Position numbers and translations under genes: made by a program. Positions 1 through 6,109 of a DNA stretch of 10,611 bases are shown here, in pieces. The notes below the pieces were generated by a model. It had not been told where the DNA came from, did not search any database, and saw only the letters and a program-made list of their open reading frames with translations. Source of the stretch: an uncultured Dietzia sp. (GTDB lineage: Bacteria > Actinomycetota > Actinomycetes > Mycobacteriales > Mycobacteriaceae); contig CAMNYG010000024.1 in NCBI GenBank assembly GCA_946570335.1, positions 1 through 10,611 on the forward strand, written 5' to 3'. Every line of letters starts with the position of its first letter. The stretch's first letter is position 1.

Positions 1-432
1 CACGTCGCGCAGGCTGCCGTTGTGGGCTGCCCGCCCGCCGACGATCTCCACGCGGTCCAGATCGGCCACCCCGAACGCGAGCAGGGCCTGTCCCGAGGCG
101 TCGAGTGTGTCCTCGATCGTGCGCAGCCAGCCCCGTACGAGCCTGTCGGGCAGGCGGCGCCGGGAGGAGACCGCCACGATCAGACCCGGGGCCGGGATCT
201 GCGGCAGGAAATCCATCACCTCGCGACGGGTGGTGGCGGGCTCGGCCCAGTCCGTCTCCGTCAGCATGATCGGCGAGGGTATCGCCCGGTCGAGGTCATC
301 GCACGGCAGGATCAACAGCGAGTTGAGCAGGCGGTCGCGGTATCCCACCAGAAGGTCTATGACGCCCGCGGCGAGCGGGGCGTCGTCCACGGGCAGGGTG
401 GTCCAGTTCTCGGGCAGGTTCTCGAATCTCAT
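1..432 (-). CDS. Hypothetical protein, 5' part (truncated by window edge)
   Basis: I do not recognise this protein. An ATG at 432-430 opens a frame of 144 codons that runs without a stop off the left edge, so the C-terminus is missing. The product starts MRFENLPENW and includes segments such as LLNSLLILPCDDLD, MDFLPQIPAPGLIVAVSSRR and LLAFGVADLDRVEIVGG. It looks like a soluble alpha/beta protein with alternating hydrophobic strands and acidic loops; no signal peptide or membrane segment is visible. Third codon positions are strongly G/C, as in the neighbouring genes, which supports real coding. The ribosome binding site is weak (AAGACTCGACGGC before ATG), so the exact start is uncertain. It is divergent from the RibD-like gene across a 219-bp spacer. 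Function unknown; no pathway can be inferred. Confidence 0.7.
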   Translation of the reverse strand, partial: MRFENLPENWTTLPVDDAPLAAGVIDLLVGYRDRLLNSLLILPCDDLDRAIPSPIMLTETDWAEPATTRREVMDFLPQIPAPGLIVAVSSRRRLPDRLVRGWLRTIEDTLDASGQALLAFGVADLDRVEIVGGRAAHNGSLRDV

Positions 433-604
433 GCCGTCGAGTCTTGGCCACGACGCCCCGCCGGAACAGCCCGCAACGGTGATCTGTGGGCAACCCGTAC
501 CGTGCTGTGGAGAACCCGGCTTCACGGGAACCGGGGCGCTGCCCGGGACGTCTGGGAGAGGCGACCTCGTCGTCGACTCCCGCGATGGTCGGTCGGAATC
601 CGGT

Positions 605-610
605 TAGCCT
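605..610 (+). promoter_or_regulatory. Possible -10 element (TAGCCT) for the RibD-like gene
   Basis: TAGCCT fits the actinobacterial TAnnnT -10 pattern and would place transcription start near 617, giving a leader of about 35 nt that contains the GAGGAG ribosome binding site at 640-645. No convincing -35 hexamer is visible, so this is tentative. Confidence 0.3.
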
Positions 611-651
611 CGGTGACGTGCCAGCGTGGCGACGACGACGAGGAGTTCCGG

Positions 652-1386
652 ATGCGCCGACCGAGGATCCTCTGTCATATGCACACCCTGCTCGACGGCA
701 AGGTGGACGGCTTTGCGAACATCACCGAGGTCGGGATGCGCGCACAACGTCGGTACTTCGATCTCATGCTGGGGCCGGACCGCGCGTTCACCGGGCACCG
801 TGGATGGTTGAGTGGCCGGGGTACCAGTGACGCGCTGCTCGGCGGGGCATCGGAGCCGCAGCTGCCGGCGACGTTCGATCCGGTACCGCCCGGGGATTTT
901 CTCGCCCGGCCTGACGCGGACATGTTCTACTTCGCCGTGGACGGCTCGGGCAAACTCGCCTGGGACCGTGACTCCATCGACTATTTCGATGTGAACGCGC
1001 ACGTGGTGGCGTTGATCTCCGGGGCTGTCCCCGATGCCTACAAGGCGTTTCTCCGCGCACAGGGCGTGTCGTACCTGATCGTCGGTCACGATCAACTCGA
1101 CATGGCCGAGGCCGTGCGCCGGATCGGCGAGACGTTCGGGGTCGACGAACTCATTCTGGGTGGTGGCCCGACCCTCAACTGGTCGATGATCAGGCAGGGG
1201 CTGGTGGATGAGATCAGTCTTGTCCTGATGCCCACCGCCGACGCCGAGCCGCACACGTCCCCGTTGTTCCGCGCGACCGATGGTGCACCGCCGGTCCCTG
1301 TCGAGTTCGCGTTCCGCTCCGTTGAAGCGCTGGACGACGGCAGCGTCTGGCTGCGCTACGACGTGGTGGGCGAGATCGCGGAATGA
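652..1386 (+). CDS. RibD C-terminal domain / dihydrofolate reductase-fold protein
   Basis: Stand-alone reductase of the RibD C-terminal (DHFR-like) superfamily, 244 residues, the usual size for single-domain members. The family uses NAD(P)H to reduce pteridine- or pyrimidine-like substrates, but most stand-alone actinobacterial members have no proven substrate. Seen: the N-terminal strand and DGK motif (about residues 5-17) and the hallmark LILGGGPTLNWSMIRQGLVDE (about 167-187), the glycine-rich cofactor loop followed by GLVDE. The cytidine-deaminase domain of full RibD is absent, so this is not a complete riboflavin enzyme. The ATG at 652 is chosen because GAGGAG at 640-645 lies 6 nt upstream and homology begins at once; the same frame stays open back to 22 but that part is antisense to another gene. 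It is convergent with the dodecin gene. Cytosolic; family sure, substrate unknown. Confidence 0.88.
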   Translation: MRRPRILCHMHTLLDGKVDGFANITEVGMRAQRRYFDLMLGPDRAFTGHRGWLSGRGTSDALLGGASEPQLPATFDPVPPGDFLARPDADMFYFAVDGSGKLAWDRDSIDYFDVNAHVVALISGAVPDAYKAFLRAQGVSYLIVGHDQLDMAEAVRRIGETFGVDELILGGGPTLNWSMIRQGLVDEISLVLMPTADAEPHTSPLFRATDGAPPVPVEFAFRSVEALDDGSVWLRYDVVGEIAE

Positions 1387-1453
1387 GCCATCCCGTCCGG
1401 TCGGCGGTTCGTGTGCGTCAGCCCGATGGTTGACGGGCGTGTTCGAGGGACGT

Positions 1454-1474
1454 GGTCTCCTGCGGCGTGAGACC
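1454..1474. terminator. Candidate bidirectional hairpin between convergent genes
   Basis: GGTCTC at 1454-1459 pairs perfectly with GAGACC at 1469-1474 around a 9-nt loop. It sits between the RibD-like stop (1386) and the dodecin stop (1494), where two convergent transcripts must end. There is no clear T-tract on either side, so it is weak by intrinsic-terminator rules. Confidence 0.35.
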
Positions 1475-1493
1475 CCCTGATGAGGTGCGGGGC

Positions 1494-1700
1494 TCAGGGC
1501 TCGTGCCGGAACCCCACCTTGATGGTGACCTGCCAGTGGGCGACCGTGCCCTCCTCGAGCTTGCCACGCACGGACTGGACTTCGAACTACTCGAGGTTGC
1601 GAAGCGTCTTGGAGGCCTCTGCGACTGCATTGGCGACGGCCTGGTCGGAACTCTCGGGGGAGGATCCGACGATTTCGGTGATGTTGTAGATCCGGTTCAC
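1494..1700 (-). pseudogene. Dodecin with in-frame TAG at the flavin-binding Trp codon
   Basis: Dodecins are about 70-residue flavin-storage proteins forming dodecamers; each flavin is sandwiched between tryptophans of neighbouring subunits. Start is GTG at 1700-1698 with GAGGAGG about 5 nt upstream (1706-1712). The first 37 codons read as a dodecin N-terminus (IYNITEIVGSSPESS, then VAEASKTLRNLE). Codon 38 (1589-1587) is TAG. Reading past it in the same frame gives [13 protein letters not shown], then [15 protein letters not shown] and a TGA, 68 positions in all. By recall of the Thermus thermophilus and mycobacterial proteins, position 38 is the flavin-stacking Trp, and R45 and Q57 are retained. 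TGG to TAG is one base change (T at 1588 where C is expected). Options: recent nonsense mutation, base-call error, or UAG readthrough. The 37-residue product alone should not fold. Confidence 0.88.
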
Positions 1701-1728
1701 GATGCCCTCCTCGGGTGTGATCAACATC

Positions 1729-1734
1729 ACTCTA
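1729..1734 (-). promoter_or_regulatory. Possible -10 element (TAGAGT) for dodecin
   Basis: On the minus strand TAGAGT fits TAnnnT and predicts a start site near 1722, giving a leader of about 21 nt that just includes the strong GAGGAGG site. This favours the GTG start at 1700 over the in-frame ATG at 1727, which would lie upstream of the transcript. No good -35 seen. Confidence 0.4.
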
Positions 1735-1796
1735 CGCCCCTTTGGTGGCCGGCGAGGTCCTGTGGGCAGGGGCTCCGGGTGATGCTCCGAGGAGAT

Positions 1797-1828
1797 GCGT
1801 CCGCTGCGGCGGTGGCCGCAGCGGACGC
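1797..1828 (-). terminator. 14-bp perfect hairpin ending the MFS transporter gene
   Basis: GCGTCCGCTGCGGC (1797-1810) pairs perfectly with GCCGCAGCGGACGC (1815-1828) around the 4-nt loop GGTG. It abuts the transporter stop codon (1829-1831), so on the minus strand it is the first thing after the gene. No T-tract follows, the form commonly seen in high-GC actinobacteria. It would shield dodecin from exporter readthrough. Confidence 0.75.
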
Positions 1829-3301
1829 TCAGCGGGCGCGGGCGAGGGGCTTCGTCCCGGCATCTTCGGCCGGCGTGGTCGTCGACCCGGGACCGGGGTG
1901 GGTCGGCCGGTGCCCGCTCCTGATCAGCAACACGACGAGGGCGCCCGCGATGGCGGCACCGGCGCCGATGAAGAAGCACAGGCGGAACATCTCCTGGGTG
2001 GGGGCCTGAACTTCCCCTCCGATGTCGATCAACCGGCTGGTGAGGACGATGGCCATCACCGAACCGGCGATGGTCGTGCCCATGGATCGCATCAACGAGT
2101 TCAGTCCGACTCCCGCCCCGGCCTCGGATGCGGGGGAGTTCTCGAGGATCAGCGTGGGCATGGCGGCATAGCCGATTCCGACGCCGGCGGAGGCGATGCA
2201 CGTCGAGACGAGCAGCTGCCACGGGGCATGGGCGAAGAATGCGGCGACGAGGTATCCCACCGCGATCACGCCCGCACCCAGGGCGAGCGTGGTGCGGCCG
2301 CCGAACCGGGTGAGCATCCGGCTGGAGATCGGGGTGAAGGCGAGCATCATCAGCCCGCCCGGAGCCATCCACAGCCCGGCTTGAAGCATCGTCTGACCGA
2401 GTCCGTAGCCGGTGGATTCGGGAAGCTGGAGGAGCTGGGGGACGACGATCGACTGCGCCATCATGCCGAACCCGACGAGGAGCGCGGCGATGTTGGTGAG
2501 CAGGATCGGTCGACGGGCGGTGGTCCGCAGGTCGACGAGTGGCTGGTCGTGGCGCGTCTCGTAGAAGCCCCACGCGAGCAGGGTCACGGCGCCGCCGACG
2601 ATCGCGAACAGGGTGGCCGGCGAGGTCCATCCCCAGTCGCCGCCCTTGGAGATTCCGCCGAGGATTCCCACGACACCGATCGCCAGGCCGATGGCGCCCA
2701 CGGGGTCGAAACGGGCCCGGTCCACCGGTCGCCGGTGCGGCAACACGACCAGCGAGAGCACGACCATGACGGCGGCGAGTGCGCTGGAGACCCAGAACAG
2801 GGCGTGCCAGTCGTGGTCCTGGGCGATCCAGGCGGAGAAGGGGAGCCCGAGCGCGCCTCCCACGCCGAGCGTCGCACTGATGCCGGCGACCGCGGAGTTC
2901 TGCATGGTGGGTGGGGTGATCTCCCGGACGAAACTGATCGCGACGGGGACATAACCCATGGCCAGGCCCTGGAGGGCGCGCCCGGCGAGGACCGGGATGA
3001 GCGACGACGACAAGGCGCAGATGAGTGAGCCTGCCAACAGCACGAGTGCGGAGGCGACGAGAACCGGCTTACGGCCCCTGATGTCGGCCAGTCTCCCGGC
3101 CACCGGCATCGCGACACCGCCCGCGAGGAGGGTCGCCGTCACCACCCACGCCGCGTTGTCCGGCGCGGTGTCGAGCAGTCGGGGCAGTTCGGGCTGGATC
3201 GGGATCACCAGTGACTGCATGAGCGAGGCGCACATGCTGGAGAAGCCGAGGACCAGGATGACGGCCAGCGGCGCCGTCGCGCGGTCGCGGGAGTGGTTCA
3301 T
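1829..3301 (-). CDS. MFS drug exporter, DHA2 (EmrB/QacA-like) family
   Basis: Proton-driven multidrug or metabolite exporter of the inner membrane, 490 residues. Seen: many hydrophobic helices from residue 11 on; MFS motif A GRLADIRGRKP (69-79) in the loop after helix 2; a glycine-rich motif-C-like stretch LGVGGALGLPFSAW (about 145-158) in helix 5; and the charged loop after helix 6 (HRRPVDRARFDPVG, about 189-202) usual in 14-helix members. Length and this loop favour DHA2 over 12-helix DHA1. Start is the ATG at 3301-3299 with AAAGGA 4 nt upstream; the frame stays open to 3412 but that extension would run through the palindromic operators. Divergent from a MarR regulator, which suggests drug- or metabolite-induced derepression. 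Substrate cannot be read from sequence. The C-terminal tail is Pro/Thr-rich and ends near a strong hairpin. Confidence 0.93.
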   Translation of the reverse strand: MNHSRDRATAPLAVILVLGFSSMCASLMQSLVIPIQPELPRLLDTAPDNAAWVVTATLLAGGVAMPVAGRLADIRGRKPVLVASALVLLAGSLICALSSSLIPVLAGRALQGLAMGYVPVAISFVREITPPTMQNSAVAGISATLGVGGALGLPFSAWIAQDHDWHALFWVSSALAAVMVVLSLVVLPHRRPVDRARFDPVGAIGLAIGVVGILGGISKGGDWGWTSPATLFAIVGGAVTLLAWGFYETRHDQPLVDLRTTARRPILLTNIAALLVGFGMMAQSIVVPQLLQLPESTGYGLGQTMLQAGLWMAPGGLMMLAFTPISSRMLTRFGGRTTLALGAGVIAVGYLVAAFFAHAPWQLLVSTCIASAGVGIGYAAMPTLILENSPASEAGAGVGLNSLMRSMGTTIAGSVMAIVLTSRLIDIGGEVQAPTQEMFRLCFFIGAGAAIAGALVVLLIRSGHRPTHPGPGSTTTPAEDAGTKPLARAR

Positions 3302-3330
3302 CAGTTCCTTTCGAGGGTCGCCCGAATCCG

Positions 3331-3345
3331 TGTATGTAACATACA
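3331..3345. promoter_or_regulatory. Perfect 15-bp palindromic operator (MarR-type)
   Basis: TGTATGT-A-ACATACA is a perfect inverted repeat centred on 3338, in a clearly AT-rich island of an otherwise GC-rich region. It lies 30 bp upstream of the transporter ATG and overlaps a possible minus-strand -10 (TATGTT, 3338-3343), where a bound repressor would block the promoter. Size and symmetry suit a winged-helix MarR dimer; binding by the adjacent regulator is inference. Confidence 0.65.
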
Positions 3346-3355
3346 TATTTGAGCC

Positions 3356-3370
3356 TGTGTAGAGTACATA
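3356..3370. promoter_or_regulatory. Second, degenerate operator copy
   Basis: TGTGTA-GAG-TACATA is an imperfect palindrome (one mismatch between the 6-bp arms), centred on 3363 and 25 bp from the first operator's centre. It shares the TGTnTG/TACATA half-site character. Two sites would allow control of both divergent promoters by one regulator. Confidence 0.45.
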
Positions 3371-3460
3371 TCGCCGTCCGGCGCGGCAACTCGGAGGTCG
3401 GTTGTCCGCCACCGGAACGTGTCACTGGTGCGGAACGTGTCGTTGGAGGAGGGACGCAGG

Positions 3461-3925
3461 GTGACGGAGCCGCGCAAGGGCTGGTTGGGAGCTGACGCGC
3501 CCGCCGAACGTCGGCTCGCGGCGATTCTCAGTCGACTAGACGATCAGCGCCGCGTCATGGAGAACACCATGCGGCTCGGCACCGCGGATTTGCGGCTGCT
3601 GTGGCTCTTGGCGGACGGCCGGGCCTGGACGCTGAGGGAGATCGCCGACGAACTCCACCTGGAACAGTCCACGATCAACCGTCAGGTCAACGCCGCCCTC
3701 AACTCGGGGTACGTGGAACGGCGACGCCGGGCGGGGGGCAACGCCCACGAGTTCGTGCGGACGAGGGAGGGCCGTCGGGTCTTCGAGGCGGACACCGCCC
3801 GCTCGCTGGGCGCGTACGCCGCCGCGTTGCAGAAGATGAAGCCACAGGACTCCGAAACCTTCCTGACCCTGGCGCAGGAGTTCCTCGACCACTATCGCCA
3901 CGAGGTCGAGGGCGGAACCGACTGA
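3461..3925 (+). CDS. MarR-family winged-helix transcriptional regulator
   Basis: Probable repressor of the divergent exporter, 154 residues, typical for MarR. Seen: N-terminal dimerisation helix (about 15-38), then a winged helix at about 40-105 with the HTH core LREIADELHLEQSTINRQVN (58-77) and wing residues YVERRRRAGGNAHEFVRTREG (84-104), then a C-terminal helix pair ending HYRHEVEGG. The GTG at 3461 is preferred: GGAGGAGGG at 3445-3453 is about 7 nt upstream. The frame is open back to a GTG at 3419, which has no such site. MarR proteins bind short palindromes, and two lie 90-130 bp upstream in the shared promoter region, so autoregulation plus exporter repression is likely. The ligand is unknown. 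Confidence 0.88.
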   Translation: MTEPRKGWLGADAPAERRLAAILSRLDDQRRVMENTMRLGTADLRLLWLLADGRAWTLREIADELHLEQSTINRQVNAALNSGYVERRRRAGGNAHEFVRTREGRRVFEADTARSLGAYAAALQKMKPQDSETFLTLAQEFLDHYRHEVEGGTD

Positions 3926-3958
3926 TTTCGCGGCATGCTCGTCCCGGCCGCTGCACCA

Positions 3959-3982
3959 CGGTTGAACGCGGTCCGCGAACCG
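3959..3982. repeat. Bulged inverted repeat after the marR-type gene
   Basis: CGGTT (3959-3963) and CGCGG (3967-3971) pair with CCGCG (3973-3977) and AACCG (3978-3982), a 10-bp stem with a 3-nt GAA bulge and a 1-nt centre. It begins 34 bp past the regulator stop. It could be part of a terminator or an operator for the DinB-like gene; the sequence does not decide. Confidence 0.35.
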
Positions 3983-4005
3983 ATGTCGGCCGCCGGGCCC
4001 GTTAT

Positions 4006-4017
4006 CGCCTGCAGGCG
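4006..4017. promoter_or_regulatory. 12-bp perfect palindrome upstream of the DinB-like gene
   Basis: CGCCTGCAGGCG is a perfect palindrome 26 bp before the ATG at 4044, flanked by GCCCG/CGGGC arms. Its position fits an operator, but a GC-rich palindrome of this length can occur by chance. Confidence 0.25.
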
Positions 4018-4043
4018 GGCCGATCCGGTGGGACAGTGGAGGA

Positions 4044-4568
4044 ATGGACGCTCCTGAACCGGGAATGCCGGACGACCGTGATTGGACCACCGTGCTCGAC
4101 GCCGGGTGTGGGGAATGCGGCTATCAGCCGCACGACCCGCCGGAAACCGCGGCTCGCCTCGCGGCAGCGGCCGAGCGGTGGAACGCGGTCCTGGCCCGTC
4201 CTGACGTGGAACGGCGACCGGCGCCGCGGGTGTGGTCGCCCCTGGAATACGCAGGCCACTGCCGCGATCTCACAGAGGTGCTGGGGGATCGGCTCCAGGC
4301 GATGCTGGAGGAGGACGATCCCACCTACGCGGATTTCGACGGCGAGGCTGCGGTCCGCGAACGCGAGTACTGGCGTGCGGACCCCGGGGCGCTCGCCGAA
4401 CAGCTTGCCCGTGACACCGAGCGGACCCGTCGGGTACTCGCCCGCGTCACTGGCGCCGACTGGCAGCGCACCGGGCGTCGCGGCGACGGATTCGTCTTCA
4501 CCGTCGCCACGCTGAGTCAGTACATCGTCCACGACGTCGAGCACCACCTGTACGACGTGGCGGGGTGA
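4044..4568 (+). CDS. DinB-superfamily (DinB_2-like) metalloprotein
   Basis: DinB-fold four-helix-bundle protein, 174 residues. The superfamily includes metal-dependent thiol-S-transferases and mycothiol-using enzymes, but this subgroup has no settled function. Seen: WSPLEYAGHCRDL (64-76) with the first metal-ligand His (H72), and QYIVHDVEHHLYDV (159-172) with the HxxxH pair (H163, H167) that completes the classic His triad. Near the N-terminus C22-G-E-C25 forms a CxxC, a trait I recall in many actinobacterial homologues. Start is uncertain: at ATG 4044 the purine-rich GGAGGA directly abuts the codon, too close for a normal SD, so initiation may be leaderless or at the in-frame ATG 4065. Mycothiol is likely present in such hosts, so mycothiol dependence is possible but not shown. 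Convergent with the antiporter gene. Confidence 0.82.
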   Translation: MDAPEPGMPDDRDWTTVLDAGCGECGYQPHDPPETAARLAAAAERWNAVLARPDVERRPAPRVWSPLEYAGHCRDLTEVLGDRLQAMLEEDDPTYADFDGEAAVREREYWRADPGALAEQLARDTERTRRVLARVTGADWQRTGRRGDGFVFTVATLSQYIVHDVEHHLYDVAG

Positions 4569-4677
4569 GACCTCCGCTCAGCGACCGGTAGGGCGTCGCG
4601 GCAACGGTTGACGGTAGCCTCCCGGGCCGCGGTGGCAATGACCAGGCCGCAGCGGCGAAGAGCGGTCCTCGGGGCCT
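4569..4677. other. Convergent intergenic spacer, no convincing terminator
   Basis: This 109-bp spacer separates the stops of the DinB-like and antiporter genes. It contains short GCCGC/GCGGC self-complementary patches and TTGACG at 4608-4613, but neither a stable hairpin with a normal loop nor a paired -35/-10 was found. Confidence 0.4.
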
Positions 4678-5964
4678 CTACCGGGTCGGTGGCGCACCCG
4701 CTCTCACATCCCCACTCCCGGTATCGGGGGTGTGGATCACCTCGGCGAGCAGCGGAAACAGCAACACCGTCACCGCACCGGCGGCAACCAGGACCGCAGC
4801 CTCCCCCGAGCGCATCAGATCACTCTTCACCGCCACATCGGTCACCGCCACGATGATCGGCAGACCCGTTGCCGCGTACAGCCCGACCCGGGCCCGGTCG
4901 CGTGTCGTGGTCAGCCCCGGACTCAACCGCAACCACGTCTCGGACAGCCACACGCCACCTCCACGCAGTATCAACATGCTCGCCACTCCGGCGACCAGCA
5001 GCCATGGCGCCGCAGCGACCGCGTGCACGCTGATCCCCATCCCCGACACCACGAAGAACACCGGGATGAACAGGGAATAGCCGATGATGTCCAGTCGGCC
5101 CAGCAGCTCGTGGAGCAGGTCGCGCGGTGGGCCCTCGGAGCCGTCCGGGGCGAGCATGTGCTGTTTGCCGTAGGTCTCGACGAGGCTGCGCAGGATCATG
5201 CCCGCCGCGAACGCGCCCAGCACCACGTCCAGTCCGAACACGGACGCCACCGCCATCATCGCGGCCAGGAGCAGGAAGACCATTCGCACCACGATCTGGC
5301 CCGTGGAGGTGTTGCCCCGGGCGAGAGCGCGGCCCATCGCCGGGATGTAGAGCAGGCGCCGGGGAACCGCGAACAGGAGCAGTGCCGCGATGAGGAACAG
5401 GGCCACCGCCACTGCGGACGAGCCGATGTCGCGGGTACCGAGCAGCAGTGCCATGGCCAGCACGGGGCCGAGTTCGCCGACCGCGCCGTGGGTGAGCACT
5501 GCTCCGCCGACCGGGGTGGTGTCATGCCCGCCGCCTTTGAGGATCGGCAGCAGCGTGCCGATCGCGGTGGATGTGAGCAGCAGACCGACCGCCACCGCGG
5601 TCTCCCAGCGGTCCGTGAGCAGATACCCGACCCCGGTCGCGAGCACCAGGCTCACCACCCAGGTCACCGTCGCGCCCACACCGCGGCGACCGGACAGTGT
5701 GTCCGGCTTCAACTCCAGGCCCGCGAGAAGGAACAGCATCCCGAGGCCGATCTCCGACAACATCGCCACGCCGCCGGACTCCACCGCCAGGCCCAGCCCG
5801 TCGGGGCCGATCAGCATCCCCCCGGCCAGGAGCAGCACGACCGCCGGGATGAACGATCGCGTCATCAAGGACAGTACCGGGGCGAGGCAGATGACCAGCA
5901 TGATCCAGAACAGGGACAGCAGTTCCGCCGACGAGGTCGCCGCAGCCAGGTGGGTGGTGGTCAC
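4678..5964 (-). CDS. CPA2 cation:proton antiporter (Na_H_Exchanger domain)
   Basis: Inner-membrane monovalent cation/proton antiporter, 428 residues, nearly all transmembrane (12-13 hydrophobic segments). Seen: FLLAGLELKPDTL (78-90), the conserved LAGLEL segment; TSTAIGTLLPIL (131-142), the helix-4 unwound segment; FGLDVVLGAFAAGMIL (243-258); and FIPVFFVVSGMGIS (299-312). There is no C-terminal TrkA-N/RCK domain, unlike KefB/KefC, so it is a transporter-only form. At the spot where CPA2 proteins usually carry DD, ND or QD in helix 5, this one reads AVGELGPVLAM, with E164 in place of the core Asp. Start is GTG 5964-5962 with GGAAGG 6 nt upstream; a possible -10 (TAGGCT) lies at 5995-6000. Likely role in pH or Na+/K+ balance; ion specificity cannot be told. 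Confidence 0.9.
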   Translation of the reverse strand: MTTTHLAAATSSAELLSLFWIMLVICLAPVLSLMTRSFIPAVVLLLAGGMLIGPDGLGLAVESGGVAMLSEIGLGMLFLLAGLELKPDTLSGRRGVGATVTWVVSLVLATGVGYLLTDRWETAVAVGLLLTSTAIGTLLPILKGGGHDTTPVGGAVLTHGAVGELGPVLAMALLLGTRDIGSSAVAVALFLIAALLLFAVPRRLLYIPAMGRALARGNTSTGQIVVRMVFLLLAAMMAVASVFGLDVVLGAFAAGMILRSLVETYGKQHMLAPDGSEGPPRDLLHELLGRLDIIGYSLFIPVFFVVSGMGISVHAVAAAPWLLVAGVASMLILRGGGVWLSETWLRLSPGLTTTRDRARVGLYAATGLPIIVAVTDVAVKSDLMRSGEAAVLVAAGAVTVLLFPLLAEVIHTPDTGSGDVRAGAPPTR

Positions 5965-5994
5965 GTCCGGCCTTCCAGTCGAGAGGTGAACGTG

Positions 5995-6000
5995 AGCCTA
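5995..6000 (-). promoter_or_regulatory. Possible -10 element (TAGGCT) for the antiporter
   Basis: TAGGCT on the minus strand fits TAnnnT and predicts a leader of about 24 nt with the GGAAGG ribosome site. No -35 consensus is seen; the expected -35 position falls inside the long inverted repeat at 6012-6042. Confidence 0.4.
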
Positions 6001-6011
6001 GTGCAGGGGTG

Positions 6012-6042
6012 CCGGTCTCGCGCTACGCCCGCGCGGGACCGG
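6012..6042 (+). repeat. 12-bp inverted repeat (7-nt loop) in divergent promoter region
   Basis: CCGGTCTCGCGC (6012-6023) pairs with GCGCGGGACCGG (6031-6042) around TACGCCC. The only imperfection is a T opposite G, which is a legal U·G pair in a plus-strand RNA but an A/C mismatch in a minus-strand RNA. It lies 48 bp upstream of the antiporter and 67 bp upstream of the oxidoreductase gene, and could be an operator or a leader hairpin. Confidence 0.6.
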
Positions 6043-6109
6043 TGGCAGTGCCCCGAACGGTCGGATGCCCCGGACGATGCCCACCCCGGTGACGTGCCAA
6101 GGTGGACAC

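Noticed and set aside
22..651. Upstream extension of the RibD-like frame to 22
   Set aside because: The first 210 codons lack family similarity, partly overlap a better coding frame on the opposite strand, and the strong SD with ATG at 652 marks the real start.
1587..1589. Pyrrolysine or another programmed amino acid at the dodecin TAG
   Set aside because: No PylT/PylS-like genes are in the window and actinobacteria are not expected to carry them; mutation, sequencing error or ordinary suppression is simpler.
1701..2630. Minus-strand open frame running into the dodecin start
   Set aside because: It overlaps the transporter out of frame and gives Arg/Pro/His-rich nonsense; only the part from 1700 downward is real (dodecin N-terminus), so this is not a fusion protein.
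1742..3028. Long plus-strand open frame (428 codons)
   Set aside because: It is antisense to the MFS transporter; its Gly/Arg/Asp-rich low-complexity product is the usual mirror of high-GC coding DNA.
4608..4620. TTGACG and TAGCCT as a promoter in the DinB/antiporter spacer
   Set aside because: The two motifs are only 1 bp apart and there is no plus-strand gene downstream, so they cannot form a normal promoter.
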